Shown: piece by piece, positions 10,217 to 18,345 of the stretch
How positions within the stretch are numbered: position 1 is the first letter of the stretch
Layout: each line of letters opens with the position of its first letter
DNA from: Corynebacterium lemuris
Lineage (GTDB): Bacteria; Actinomycetota; Actinomycetes; Mycobacteriales; Mycobacteriaceae
DNA length: 64,000 nucleotides
Direction: 5' to 3'
Assembly: GCF_024919295.1 (NCBI RefSeq)
Contig: NZ_JANWTC010000001.1
Location: 310,001-374,000, forward strand
The notes under the pieces: generated by a model
Told to the model about the DNA's origin: nothing
Seen by the model: the letters and a program-made list of their open reading frames with translations, nothing else
Database searches by the model: none
Program-made: the position numbers and the translations under genes

Positions 10217-12220
10217 CTAACCGACGTGCTGATTCAGCCACTCGAAGATGAGCGCCTCCACCCGGGCGACCTGTTTGTTGTCGGCCGCGCCGGCGTGCCC
10301 GCCCTCAATGTTCTCGAAGTAGTCGACGGGTTGCCCGGCCTCACGTAGGGCGTGGGCGAACAGGCGGGCGTGGGCGGGGTGGACGCGGTCATCGCGGGTG
10401 GAGGTGGTCACCAGCGCGGGCGGGTAGGTGCTTGTCGACGCCACGTTGTGCAACGGCGACCACTTCTCGATGGCCTCGCGCTCCACCGGGTCCCCCGGGT
10501 CACCGTACTCCGCCATCCAGGACGCTCCCGCCGACCAGGTGTGGTAGCGCAGCATGTCCGTCAGCGGCACCTGGACCACCGCCGCGCCGAAACACTCCGG
10601 GTACTGGGTGAGCGCCCCGGAGGTGAGCAGTCCGCCGTTGGAGCCGCCGCGGATCGCGATCTGCTCCGGGGTGGCGTAGCTGCGTTCCACCAGGTCCTCG
10701 AGGACGGCGCGGTGGTCCTCCCAGACCTTGTGCCGGTTGGTCTTGACCACCTGGCTGTGCCACGTGGGGCCGAATTCGCCACCGCCGCGCAGGTTGGGCT
10801 GGACGAAGTAGCGGCCGGCCTCGAGCCAGCCGATGCCGCGGACCGCCGAGTAGCCAGGGGTCAGGGAGATCTCGAAACCGCCGTAGCCGCCGACCAGGGT
10901 GGGACGGGCACCGAGGGAGAAGTCACCGGTGATGAAATAGGGCAGGCGGGTGCCGTCGGCGGAGGTGACCCAGTGCTGGCGCGTCTCCAGGCCGGTGGCG
11001 TCGAAGAAGGCGGGGGAGCGGCGTACCGCCTCCGGGCGCAGCCCCTCGGACAGATCCAGGCGGTGGAGGGCGGTGGGCTCGGTGAAGGAGGAGGTGGTCA
11101 GCCACACCTCATCGCCGTCGAGCGGGCTGGTGGCCACGACCGAGGCGCTGACCAGGGGCGGCAGTTCCAGGTCGCGGGCTGGGGCGGTGGGCTCGTCGAG
11201 GGGGTGGACGACGAGGCGGGTGGCGACGTCGTCAAGCAGCGTGAGTACCACCCACCCTGCGGTGAAGGCGATGCCCTGCAGCGCGGTGTGCGCGGTCGGG
11301 GTGAACACGGGGCGGATGTCGCGCTCCCCGCCGAGGAAACGGTCCAGCTCGATGACACCCAGCGCACCGGCGGGAAGGCCCGCGAAGTCCTCGCGCGGGG
11401 CGAGGAAGAGCCACTGCCTGTGGATCAGTGTCTCGCAGTCCTCCGGCACCTTCACCTGTCGCAGGGGGGCCTCCGGATCGAGTGGGGCGACCCACCGGCG
11501 GGAATGGTAGAAGTCGATCGCCCGCGTCGCGACGATCCGCTCATGGCCGGGAGTGAGATCCGCCCGGGCGCTGACGGCGACATCCTCGTGCTCGCCGACG
11601 GTGTGGACGGGTGCGTCGGCAAGCGCGGTACCGCGGTGCCACACACGCACCTCGGCGGGATAGCCGGAGGCGGTCAGCGAACCCTCGCCCGTGTCTGTGC
11701 CCACGAGCAGGGTGTCCAGGCCGATCCAGCTCACATCGGTCTTCGCCTCCGGGAGCACGAACGGGCGGTCATCGATGAAACGACCGGTGTCCAGGTCGAA
11801 TTCCCGGATCACCACGGCATCGGCCCCACCCCGGGACAGGCGCACCAGGGCACGGTCATTGCCGGGGAAGCGCACGGTGGCGCCCTTCCACACCCAGTTC
11901 TCATCCTCCGCCGCCGCGAGGGCGTCAATGTCGATGAGCACCTCCCACTCCGGGGCGTCGGAAAGGTAGGAGTCCAGGGTGGTGCGGCGCCACAGACCAC
12001 GGACATGGTCGGCGTCCTGCCAGAAGTTGTAGAGCCGGTCACCGCGCCGGGCGACGAAGGGGATGCGGTCGTCGGTCTCCAGGGCGGCGAGGATCCGCCC
12101 GCGCAGCTGCGGGTTGTCCGAGGCCTTCTCCGTGACGGTCGACCATTCCTCTGCCCAGGCCAGTGCCTGCGGGGAGTCGATGACCTCGAGGGCCTTGAGG
12201 AGCTCAGGGGAGTCAGTCAT
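10217..12220 (-). CDS. Prolyl oligopeptidase family (S9A) serine peptidase
   Basis: 667 residues. The N-terminal ~400 residues form the beta-propeller-type domain. The C-terminal alpha/beta-hydrolase has the nucleophile elbow IRGGSNGGLLTSG, an Asp in STRDDRVHPAHA and the catalytic His in EGGHAGAADNKQ. The oxyanion/substrate region GGYGGFEIS is also present. It cleaves short proline-containing peptides in the cytoplasm; no signal peptide is seen. The ATG at 12220 is preferred over 12226 because TAGCCT lies exactly 7 bases upstream. The M1 peptidase gene follows at once, which suggests a peptide-recycling pair. Confidence 0.9.
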   Translation of the reverse strand: MTDSPELLKALEVIDSPQALAWAEEWSTVTEKASDNPQLRGRILAALETDDRIPFVARRGDRLYNFWQDADHVRGLWRRTTLDSYLSDAPEWEVLIDIDALAAAEDENWVWKGATVRFPGNDRALVRLSRGGADAVVIREFDLDTGRFIDDRPFVLPEAKTDVSWIGLDTLLVGTDTGEGSLTASGYPAEVRVWHRGTALADAPVHTVGEHEDVAVSARADLTPGHERIVATRAIDFYHSRRWVAPLDPEAPLRQVKVPEDCETLIHRQWLFLAPREDFAGLPAGALGVIELDRFLGGERDIRPVFTPTAHTALQGIAFTAGWVVLTLLDDVATRLVVHPLDEPTAPARDLELPPLVSASVVATSPLDGDEVWLTTSSFTEPTALHRLDLSEGLRPEAVRRSPAFFDATGLETRQHWVTSADGTRLPYFITGDFSLGARPTLVGGYGGFEISLTPGYSAVRGIGWLEAGRYFVQPNLRGGGEFGPTWHSQVVKTNRHKVWEDHRAVLEDLVERSYATPEQIAIRGGSNGGLLTSGALTQYPECFGAAVVQVPLTDMLRYHTWSAGASWMAEYGDPGDPVEREAIEKWSPLHNVASTSTYPPALVTTSTRDDRVHPAHARLFAHALREAGQPVDYFENIEGGHAGAADNKQVARVEALIFEWLNQHVG

Positions 12221-12227
12221 GACCACC

Positions 12228-12233
12228 AGGCTA
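12228..12233 (-). promoter_or_regulatory. Leaderless -10 of the S9 peptidase gene
   Basis: TAGCCT on the minus strand, followed by the seven bases GGTGGTC and then the ATG at 12220. It predicts transcription starting at the start codon. Confidence 0.5.
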
Positions 12234-12267
12234 CGTGCGGGCTGCGGCAGAGGGGTGGGGAAATGCG

Positions 12268-12304
12268 GAAGGCACCGCCCACCGGAGTGGTGGACGGTGC
12301 CTTC
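12268..12304 (-). terminator. Terminator hairpin downstream of the mycolyltransferase
   Basis: A near-perfect inverted repeat (AAGGCACCGCCCACC with TGGTGGACGGTGCCTT) lies just after the mycolyltransferase stop. The T-tract on the minus strand is weak, so termination may be partial. Confidence 0.6.
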
Positions 12305-12327
12305 AGTGGCGGCCGGTGAGTGCGGAC

Positions 12328-13404
12328 TTAGTACAGTGCGCGCTCGAAGGTCGGCCAGGACTTCTCCAGGTCGTCGATCCAGTAGTTCCAGGAGTGGGTA
12401 CCGGTCGGACGCAGGTTCCAGTCGGCCGGGATGCCGAGGTTGTCCAGCTTGGCCTTCAGGTTGTGGGTACAGACGTTGGTGGCTGCCTCGATGACGCCGC
12501 CCTCGACGATGAGGGTGCCGGCGCCGGTGGAGGCGGTCTGCTGGTCAACACCCTGATCGACGTAGAAGCCCGGCATGTCCCACTCACCGGCGAGGCCGGA
12601 GGCGTTGGAGATGTAGAGCTGGGTGCCGCGCAGGCCCTCAGCATTGATGAGGGCGTCGTTGGCCACGTTGTGCGGGCTGCCCATCGGGCCGAACATCTGC
12701 TCGGTCTTGGCGCCGGCGCGCTCGACGGTCATGCCTGCGGAGATGTAGCCCAGCGGGCTGGCGGTCTCGGCGCAGCCGGAGAAGGAGCCTGCGACGTCGA
12801 AGAAGCCGGTCGGGGCCTTCTCAGCCAGCAGCAGGGAGGAGGTGGCGGACATGGAGTAGCCGGCGATGCCGCGCTTGCCGTTGGTGTGGCCGTTGGTGTG
12901 GTTCTCGATGATGCCGGGCAGCTCATGGAGGAGGAAGGTCTCCCACAGCTGCTTGCCCTCGAGGTAGCCGGTGCCCGTGTTCGGGGACTGCTCGGCCCAG
13001 TTGATGTAGTAGGAGAACGCGCCCTCCATGGGGATGACGACGTTGACGTCCTTGTCGGAGTAGAAGTCCACGATCGGGGCGGAGGTGATCCAGTCCAGAT
13101 CCTGCTCGGCACCGCCTGCACCGTTGAGCATGTAGAGGGTCGGGCGCTCCTCGTTGAAGGTTCCGTCCGGGGTGATGACGGCGAGCGGGATGTAGCGCTC
13201 CATCGCGTCGGACTTGACGTCGATGTGGAAGACGCGGTCGTCGTCCCAGGTCTCCTGGCGCCACTCGCGGGAGTCTTCGGTGACCTCATCCTTGTCGCGG
13301 ACGATGAGATTGCGGTCCTGGGCGTCGGAGACCGGGGCCGTGAGGAGGGAGGCCCCGAGGGCGAGGGCCGCGACGGGCGCGGCGATCTTGCGGAGGAACT
13401 TCAT
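12328..13404 (-). CDS. Secreted corynomycolyl transferase (antigen 85 family)
   Basis: 358 residues from ATG 13404 with the RBS AGGAAG. A signal peptide (MKFLRKIAAPVAALALGASL, cleavage after an Ala-rich stretch) precedes an alpha/beta-hydrolase. The nucleophile Ser is in AGYSMSATSS and the catalytic His in GTHSWNYWIDD. These enzymes move mycolic acids from trehalose monocorynomycolate to trehalose, arabinogalactan or proteins in the outer envelope. In C. glutamicum the cg0413 (MytC) paralogue acylates small outer-membrane polypeptides; whether this gene is that orthologue cannot be settled here. A small hydrophobic peptide gene is divergent from it. The leader is about 90 bases. Confidence 0.9.
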   Translation of the reverse strand: MKFLRKIAAPVAALALGASLLTAPVSDAQDRNLIVRDKDEVTEDSREWRQETWDDDRVFHIDVKSDAMERYIPLAVITPDGTFNEERPTLYMLNGAGGAEQDLDWITSAPIVDFYSDKDVNVVIPMEGAFSYYINWAEQSPNTGTGYLEGKQLWETFLLHELPGIIENHTNGHTNGKRGIAGYSMSATSSLLLAEKAPTGFFDVAGSFSGCAETASPLGYISAGMTVERAGAKTEQMFGPMGSPHNVANDALINAEGLRGTQLYISNASGLAGEWDMPGFYVDQGVDQQTASTGAGTLIVEGGVIEAATNVCTHNLKAKLDNLGIPADWNLRPTGTHSWNYWIDDLEKSWPTFERALY

Positions 13405-13732
13405 GGAATGGCTTCCTAAGGTCGTGTTTCTACCGTGTACGGCTTCTGTCTTGGTTCTACGACGCATGCCAGCGCAGGCTGAGTGCGTTCACAGGGGTAC
13501 ATCGTAGCGACTGCCGAACATGTTAACGGCCCACCCCCGGAAGTGCAGGAATTAAGGGGGTGATCCAGCCGACAGTCCTGAGACCATAGTTGCAGAAGTG
13601 GTTGATGGTGGGCAAGGGGTAGCTGTGTCATAATGCAGAATGTTTGTTTCCGGTGCATCACGTAACATCTCGCTGGAACGTGCCGCTAATACCTAGTGGA
13701 AGCCTGCACACCGCACAGAAAGAAGTTTCCCC
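13405..13732. promoter_or_regulatory. Divergent intergenic region, mycolyltransferase / 36-residue peptide
   Basis: 328 bases without a larger gene. On the minus strand TACGAT (13501-13506) is a plausible -10 for the mycolyltransferase. On the plus strand CATAAT (13629-13634), preceded by TGT as an extended -10, could serve the small peptide gene with a leader of about 90 bases. No clear operator is seen. Confidence 0.4.
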
Positions 13733-13843
13733 ATGACCATGTTTGAGCAGATCGTCGTCCAGTTCTTCACCTTCCTGGGCCCCGGCGTCCACGGTGCATC
13801 CTCCGCCTCTTCGCAGGCAGCACTGTTCCTCGGCCTCTTCTAG
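13733..13843 (+). CDS. 36-residue hydrophobic small protein
   Basis: It begins MTMFEQIVVQFFTFLGPGVH, continues through a Ser/Ala patch (GASSASSQAA) and ends LFLGLF. The gene has a good RBS (AGAAAGAAG, 13718-13726), codons typical of highly expressed genes here (ATC, GTC, TTC, CTG) and its own strong terminator 17 bases after the stop. The length and the amphipathic, Ser-containing composition recall corynebacterial PorA/PorH-type mycomembrane polypeptides, some of which are O-mycoloylated on Ser. It lies divergent from a mycolyltransferase. Membrane or outer-envelope location and acylation are inferred; no homologue is recognised. Confidence 0.65.
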   Translation: MTMFEQIVVQFFTFLGPGVHGASSASSQAALFLGLF

Positions 13844-13860
13844 CCGTCGGAACTCTGTGG

Positions 13861-13895
13861 CGCCCCGACCGTCCGGCCGGGGCGTTCTCCCTTTT
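13861..13895 (+). terminator. Rho-independent terminator of the 36-residue gene
   Basis: CGCCCCGACC (13861-13870) pairs with GGCCGGGGCG (13875-13884), followed by TTCTCCCTTTT. Confidence 0.85.
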
Positions 13896-13921
13896 AAGGG
13901 GGCACTGGCCGGTGACACGGG

Positions 13922-13940
13922 GGTGACGGTCACCTATTCT
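13922..13940 (+). promoter_or_regulatory. lpd leaderless promoter with overlapping palindrome
   Basis: TATTCT (13935-13940) is exactly 7 bases before the GTG of lpd. The 13-bp palindrome GGTGACGGTCACC (13922-13934) abuts it on the upstream side and would occlude the -35 region if bound. Confidence 0.5.
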
Positions 13941-13947
13941 GGAGTGC

Positions 13948-15357
13948 GTGACTGAACATTATGACGTTGTTGTACTCGGTGCGGGCCCCGGTGGCTACGT
14001 CGCCGCCATCAGAGCAGCCCAGCTCGGTAAGAAAGTTGCCGTCGTGGAGAAGCAGTACTGGGGCGGAGTCTGCCTCAACGTGGGCTGCATCCCCTCGAAG
14101 GCGCTGATCAAGAACGCCGAGGTCGCCCACCTCCTCACCCACGAGAAGAAGACGTTCGGCATCAAGGGCGACGTCTCCTTCGATTACGGGGACGCCCACA
14201 AGCGCTCCCGCCAGGTCTCCGACAAGATCGTCGGCGGCATCCACTACCTGATGAAGAAGAACAAGATCACCGAGGTCAACGGCCTCGGCAGCTTCAAGGA
14301 TGCCAAGACCATCGAGATCTCCGACGGCAAGGACGCCGGCAAGACGATCACCTTCGATGACTGCATCATCGCCACCGGCTCCGTCGTCAACTCCCTGCGC
14401 GGTGTCGAGTTCTCCGAGAACGTCGTCTCCTATGAGGAGCAGATCCTCAACCCGGTGGCCCCGAAGAAAATGGTCATCGTCGGCGGCGGCGCCATCGGCA
14501 TGGAGTTCGCCTATGTCCTGGCCAACTACGGTGTCGACGTCACCCTCATCGAGTTCATGGACCGCGTCCTGCCGAACGAGGACCCCGAGGTCTCCAAGGT
14601 CATCGCCAAGGCCTACAAGAAGATGGGTGTCACCCTCCTGCCGGGCCACGCCACCACCGCCGTGCGCGACAACGGTGACTCCGTCGAGGTCGACTACCAG
14701 AAGAAGGGTTCCGACAAGACCGAGACCCTCACCGTCGACCGCGTCCTCATCTCCGTCGGTTTCCGTCCCCGCGTGGAGGGCTTCGGCCTGGAGAACACCG
14801 GCGTCAAACTCACCGAGCGCGGCGCCATCGACATTGACGATCACATGCGCACCAACGTCGACAGCATCTACGCCATCGGCGATGTCACCGCGAAGCTGCA
14901 GCTGGCCCACGTCGCTGAGGCACAGGGCATCGTCGCCGCCGAGACCATCGCCGGTGCTGAGACCCAGACCCTGGGCGACTACATGATGATGCCGCGCGCC
15001 ACTTTCTGTAACCCCCAGGTCTCCTCCTTCGGTTACACCGAGGAGCAGGCCAAGGAGAAGTGGCCGGACCGCGAGATCAAGGTCTCCACCTTCCCGTTCT
15101 CCGCCAACGGCAAGGCCGTCGGCCTCGCCGAGACCGAGGGCTTCGCCAAGATCGTCGCCGACGCCGAGTTCGGTGAGCTCCTGGGTGGCCACCTGGTGGG
15201 CCCGAACGCCTCCGAACTCATCAACGAGCTCGTCCTGGCCCAGAACTGGGATCTCACCACCGAGGAGATCAGCCGCTCCGTCCACATCCACCCGACCCTG
15301 TCGGAGGCTGTGAAGGAAGCGGCCCACGGCATCAACGGCCACATGATCAACTTCTAG
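13948..15357 (+). CDS. lpd: Dihydrolipoamide dehydrogenase (E3)
   Basis: 469 residues. This FAD flavoprotein reoxidises the lipoyl groups of 2-oxoacid dehydrogenase complexes with NAD+. It has the N-terminal FAD motif VLGAGPGGYVAAIRAAQLG, the redox disulfide in GGVCLNVGCIPSK, and the NAD motif VIVGGGAIGMEFAYVLANYG. The C-terminal HIHPTLSEAVKEAA carries the catalytic His-Glu pair. The gene stands alone between two terminators, as usual for lpd in corynebacteria. The GTG start lies 7 bases after TATTCT, so the mRNA is probably leaderless. Confidence 0.97.
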   Translation: MTEHYDVVVLGAGPGGYVAAIRAAQLGKKVAVVEKQYWGGVCLNVGCIPSKALIKNAEVAHLLTHEKKTFGIKGDVSFDYGDAHKRSRQVSDKIVGGIHYLMKKNKITEVNGLGSFKDAKTIEISDGKDAGKTITFDDCIIATGSVVNSLRGVEFSENVVSYEEQILNPVAPKKMVIVGGGAIGMEFAYVLANYGVDVTLIEFMDRVLPNEDPEVSKVIAKAYKKMGVTLLPGHATTAVRDNGDSVEVDYQKKGSDKTETLTVDRVLISVGFRPRVEGFGLENTGVKLTERGAIDIDDHMRTNVDSIYAIGDVTAKLQLAHVAEAQGIVAAETIAGAETQTLGDYMMMPRATFCNPQVSSFGYTEEQAKEKWPDREIKVSTFPFSANGKAVGLAETEGFAKIVADAEFGELLGGHLVGPNASELINELVLAQNWDLTTEEISRSVHIHPTLSEAVKEAAHGINGHMINF

Positions 15358-15383
15358 GCCGGAGCAGCCGCTCCCATGGGCAA

Positions 15384-15414
15384 GGGGCCTCCCACCGGAG
15401 GCCCCTTTCTTCTA
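15384..15414 (+). terminator. Rho-independent terminator of lpd
   Basis: GGGGCCTCC (15384-15392), loop CACC and GGAGGCCCC (15397-15405), followed by the T-rich TTTCTTCTATT. Confidence 0.9.
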
Positions 15415-15438
15415 TTCTCAAGGAGGTCCGCGGTCCAC

Positions 15439-16494
15439 ATGACGACCATCGGAATCCTGGCGGACGCCGGGCAACCCTCCGACGATGTCACCCGCATCGT
15501 CGGGCAGCAGCTGGAGGATCCCCGGTACGACACCGATGATGACGGCACCCGTGTCCTCAACGGCACCTGGCCCGGGGTGGGACGGGTGGAGGTGCGGGTG
15601 GAGACCATCCCCATGAACCGCAGGGGGGACGTGGAGCTCTCCGAACACGCCCCCCGGATCCTGCAGACCCGGAACTGGGACCGTTTCATCTACGTCACCG
15701 ACCTGCCGCTCACCGCCTGGGAACGGCCGGTGGTCAGCCAGCGGGCGTGTGACGCCGCCGCTGTGCTCCTCTCCCTCCCCGCCCTCGGGGCCTTCGGGGT
15801 CACCCGCCGTCTGCGGCGGGAGCTGGCCAGTCTCGTCGAGGACGACCGGGCACTGACAGGTGTGCTGCGTGGGGGAGCGGACCGGGACGAGGTGGAGACC
15901 CGGGTGCTTGACCACCGCGGGCGCTCCCTGCGCATGATCCTGGGCATGATCCGCGGTAACCAGCCGGGCAGGTTGCTGCCGGTGTTGTCGAGTTCCCTGG
16001 CGGCGATGGTGGCCACCGGTGGTTTCGGCATCTTCTACGGTTCCATCTGGAAACTCGCCGAGGAGATGAGCTGGCCCCGGTTGCTGGGGGTCAGCGTCTT
16101 CGCGGTGCTCTCCTTCACCACCTGGCTGATCATCCACAACCGGCTCTGGCAGCGCCCCCATACCCAGGAGACACGGTGGCGGGAACGCATCGACAACCTC
16201 GCCACGGTGGGCACGATCGGGATGACCGGCCTCATCCTGTACACACTGGTCCTGGTGGTGTTGTGCATCTCCTCGGTGGTGGTCATCCCGCAGGCCTACC
16301 TGGATGCGGAACTCGGACGCGACGTCGGCCTATCCACGTACCTGTCCATCGCCACCCTGAGTGCCTCCCTGGGGACGATGGCCGGGGCGCTCGGATCGAA
16401 TTTCGACCGGGACGTGGAGATCCGCTCCGCCACCTACAACCTGCGCGAATATGAACGCAGGCTGCAGAGCGGCAACTACACAGACCGGGAGTAG
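15439..16494 (+). CDS. Four-helix membrane protein of unknown function
   Basis: 351 residues from ATG 15439 with the strong RBS AAGGAGG at 15419-15425. The first ~190 residues are soluble, beginning MTTIGILADAGQPSDDVTRI. Four hydrophobic segments follow: around SLAAMVATGGFGIFYGSIW, LLGVSVFAVLSFTTWLII, LILYTLVLVVLCISSVVVI and LSIATLSASLGTMAGAL. The C-terminus is short and charged. The position between lpd and ramB is conserved in relatives as far as I recall, but I know no function. It converges on ramB with a 9-base gap. Confidence 0.65.
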   Translation: MTTIGILADAGQPSDDVTRIVGQQLEDPRYDTDDDGTRVLNGTWPGVGRVEVRVETIPMNRRGDVELSEHAPRILQTRNWDRFIYVTDLPLTAWERPVVSQRACDAAAVLLSLPALGAFGVTRRLRRELASLVEDDRALTGVLRGGADRDEVETRVLDHRGRSLRMILGMIRGNQPGRLLPVLSSSLAAMVATGGFGIFYGSIWKLAEEMSWPRLLGVSVFAVLSFTTWLIIHNRLWQRPHTQETRWRERIDNLATVGTIGMTGLILYTLVLVVLCISSVVVIPQAYLDAELGRDVGLSTYLSIATLSASLGTMAGALGSNFDRDVEIRSATYNLREYERRLQSGNYTDRE

Positions 16495-16503
16495 GAGGGG
16501 CGC

Positions 16504-17934
16504 CTAATTGTAGGGCGCCACCGAGGAGCGGTGCGCATCGACGGTGATCTCCTCGTGGATCGGGGGGAAGGCACGCTGGGCGCAGTTCTCACGCGGGCAC
16601 AGCCGGCAGCCGGCGCCGATGGGGGTGGCGCTGGACAGGTCCTCCAGATTCAGCCCCTCCGCGTAGACGGTGCGGTCGGCGTGCCGGGCCTCGCAGCCCA
16701 GGCCGATGGCGAAGAGCTTGCCGGTGTCACCGAAACGGCCGCGGTGGTGGCGGACGGTGCGGGCGATCCACAGGTAGTTGCGACCGTCAGGCATCTGGGC
16801 GAGCTGCCGCAGGATGGTGCCCGGGTTGGTGAAGGACTCGTAGATGTTCCACAGCGGGCAGGTGCCACCCGAGTTGGCCAGATGGAAACCGGTGGCGGAC
16901 TGCCGCTTCGACATGTTGCCGGCGCGGTCGACGCGGACGAAGGTGAAGGGGATGCCCCGCAGCTTCGGGCGTTGGAGCGTGGACAACCGGCTGGAGACGG
17001 TCTCGTAGCCCACGCCGAAGACCTGGCAGAGGAAGTCGACGTCGTAGCCGGAGCGTTCGGCCTCCGAGTGGATGCTCTGGTAGGGCAGCAGGACGGCGGC
17101 GGCGAAATAGCTGGCGATACCGCGGCGGGCGAGGTTGGCCGAGGCCTCGGAGGTGAAGGCCTCCTCTGCGACCAGGGCCTCGACAGCGTCACCCGCCTCC
17201 AGGTAGGCCAGTTCCATGCCCATGCGGAAAGCCCGTTGTCCGGTGTTCAGACGGCTGGCCAGCTGCAGGTGGCCGGTGTCCCGGTCAAGGCTGTGGAGGG
17301 TGCCGTTGAGTTCGGAGGAGGTGGAGATCTCAATGCCGTGGTGGTCGCGCAGCCGCTCGGCGATGGCGTCCTCGGTGGGGCGGATGGAGAACCTCTCCAC
17401 CCCGATCTCCGTGGCGAGGGCCTCCGCGGCGGTGTCGAGGGTGTCCAGGTAGTTCTGCCGGGCGTAGAAGAAGTCGCGGACCTCGTCGTGCGGCATGGAC
17501 AGGGCCTGGGTGCCCAGTGAGGTGTTGAGTGGGCCGGCGTGGCGGCGTGTGTCGGTGGCGATGGACAGCTTGTCACGGACGTTGCGGTAGCGCCGGTGCA
17601 TGTCGACCATCGTGCGGGCGATGGACGGGTGGTTGTACACCAGCTCCGACAGCTCCTGCAGTTCCACCGGGTTGGGGCACAGTTCCTTGTCGAGGACGAC
17701 GTCCTGGATCTCGGCGAGGAGACGTGAGTCGTCGTCGCGGGAGAAGAAGGTGGCATCGACTCCGAAGGCCTCGGTGATGCGCAGGAGAACAGGGACGGTC
17801 AGCGGCCGGACGTCATGTTCGATCTGGTTGACGTAGCTGGCGGACAGTCCGAGCGTGGCCGCGAGTGAGGCTTGGCTGAGGTCACGTTCGCGGCGCAGTT
17901 GGCGCAGGCGCGAACCCACGTAGGTCTTTCCCAT
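16504..17934 (-). CDS. ramB: RamB-type transcriptional regulator of acetate metabolism
   Basis: 476 residues, close to C. glutamicum RamB. The N-terminal XRE helix-turn-helix spans ~residues 5-65 ([40 protein letters not shown]). A long ScfR-like sensor region follows, including an IrrE/DUF955-like segment ([19 protein letters not shown]) and a C-terminal Cys-rich section ([17 protein letters not shown]). RamB represses acetate and glyoxylate genes and itself. It lies divergent from sdhC, a known context. Its ATG is 7 bases after TACGAT (leaderless), and a RamB-like site lies just upstream. The longer frame to 18066 is rejected. Confidence 0.92.
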   Translation of the reverse strand: MGKTYVGSRLRQLRRERDLSQASLAATLGLSASYVNQIEHDVRPLTVPVLLRITEAFGVDATFFSRDDDSRLLAEIQDVVLDKELCPNPVELQELSELVYNHPSIARTMVDMHRRYRNVRDKLSIATDTRRHAGPLNTSLGTQALSMPHDEVRDFFYARQNYLDTLDTAAEALATEIGVERFSIRPTEDAIAERLRDHHGIEISTSSELNGTLHSLDRDTGHLQLASRLNTGQRAFRMGMELAYLEAGDAVEALVAEEAFTSEASANLARRGIASYFAAAVLLPYQSIHSEAERSGYDVDFLCQVFGVGYETVSSRLSTLQRPKLRGIPFTFVRVDRAGNMSKRQSATGFHLANSGGTCPLWNIYESFTNPGTILRQLAQMPDGRNYLWIARTVRHHRGRFGDTGKLFAIGLGCEARHADRTVYAEGLNLEDLSSATPIGAGCRLCPRENCAQRAFPPIHEEITVDAHRSSVAPYN

Positions 17935-17941
17935 GTCCGAT

Positions 17942-17983
17942 ATCGTAGCGTGATGGCGCTCACTTCTACACATTCTTTGCAAA
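17942..17983 (-). promoter_or_regulatory. ramB promoter with RamB-like operator
   Basis: TACGAT (17942-17947, minus) sits 7 bases before the ramB ATG. CTTTGCAAA (17975-17983) matches the core of the published RamB motif (A[A/G]AACTTTGCAAA), just upstream of the -35 region. Autorepression of ramB is known in C. glutamicum; here it is inferred. Confidence 0.6.
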
Positions 17984-18101
17984 CTTGATGCGAAGAAAGT
18001 TAATGATCCGGGGAATGTTCTGGTTGAAATCAATCCCGGGGGTGAAAGCAATCGAAAGTTTGACACCTATCGGGGTGGGATTGACTGGACTGAAGGTCCG
18101 G

Positions 18102-18117
18102 GGTGAGCAACCTCACA
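18102..18117 (+). promoter_or_regulatory. GlxR-like binding site upstream of sdhC
   Basis: GGTGAGCAACCTCACA matches 10 of the 12 fixed positions of the GlxR consensus TGTGANNTANNTCACA. GlxR (cAMP-dependent) is reported to control sdhCAB in C. glutamicum. Confidence 0.6.
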
Positions 18118-18217
18118 GTACCCTGAGAATTGGGGTCCTGCCGTTGCATTATCCGGAGACTCTGGGGAAAGGGGCGTGGCAGGCGGGTGGTTTGGTTCCC
18201 GATTGGGGCTGCAATCA

Positions 18218-18236
18218 TGAGGTAAGGCTCGCCTCA
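18218..18236 (+). promoter_or_regulatory. DtxR-like iron box upstream of sdhC
   Basis: TGAGGTAAGGCTCGCCTCA agrees with the 19-bp DtxR consensus (TTAGGTTAGGCTAACCTAA) at 14 positions and keeps its near-palindromic form. It would link the Fe-S enzyme succinate dehydrogenase to iron status. The rest of the 411-base interval (17935-18345) holds TAAAGT (18319-18324) as a possible -10. Confidence 0.55.
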
Positions 18237-18345
18237 GTCGTCATCGGGGTGGGGTGCGGGGGTCATCGGAAGGGCTGGTCAGGTTGCCTGAAAGTGGTCC
18301 CGACCGGTGGGGGCACCGTAAAGTATGAGCGACACTGGAGGTGCC

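Noticed and set aside
13930..15342. Long open frame (470 codons) antisense to lpd
   Set aside because: Its protein is a Val/Gly/Asp-rich product of reading the GC-biased third positions in reverse. lpd itself has all family motifs; similar antisense frames occur opposite sdhA, hemD, the S9 peptidase and rmlB.
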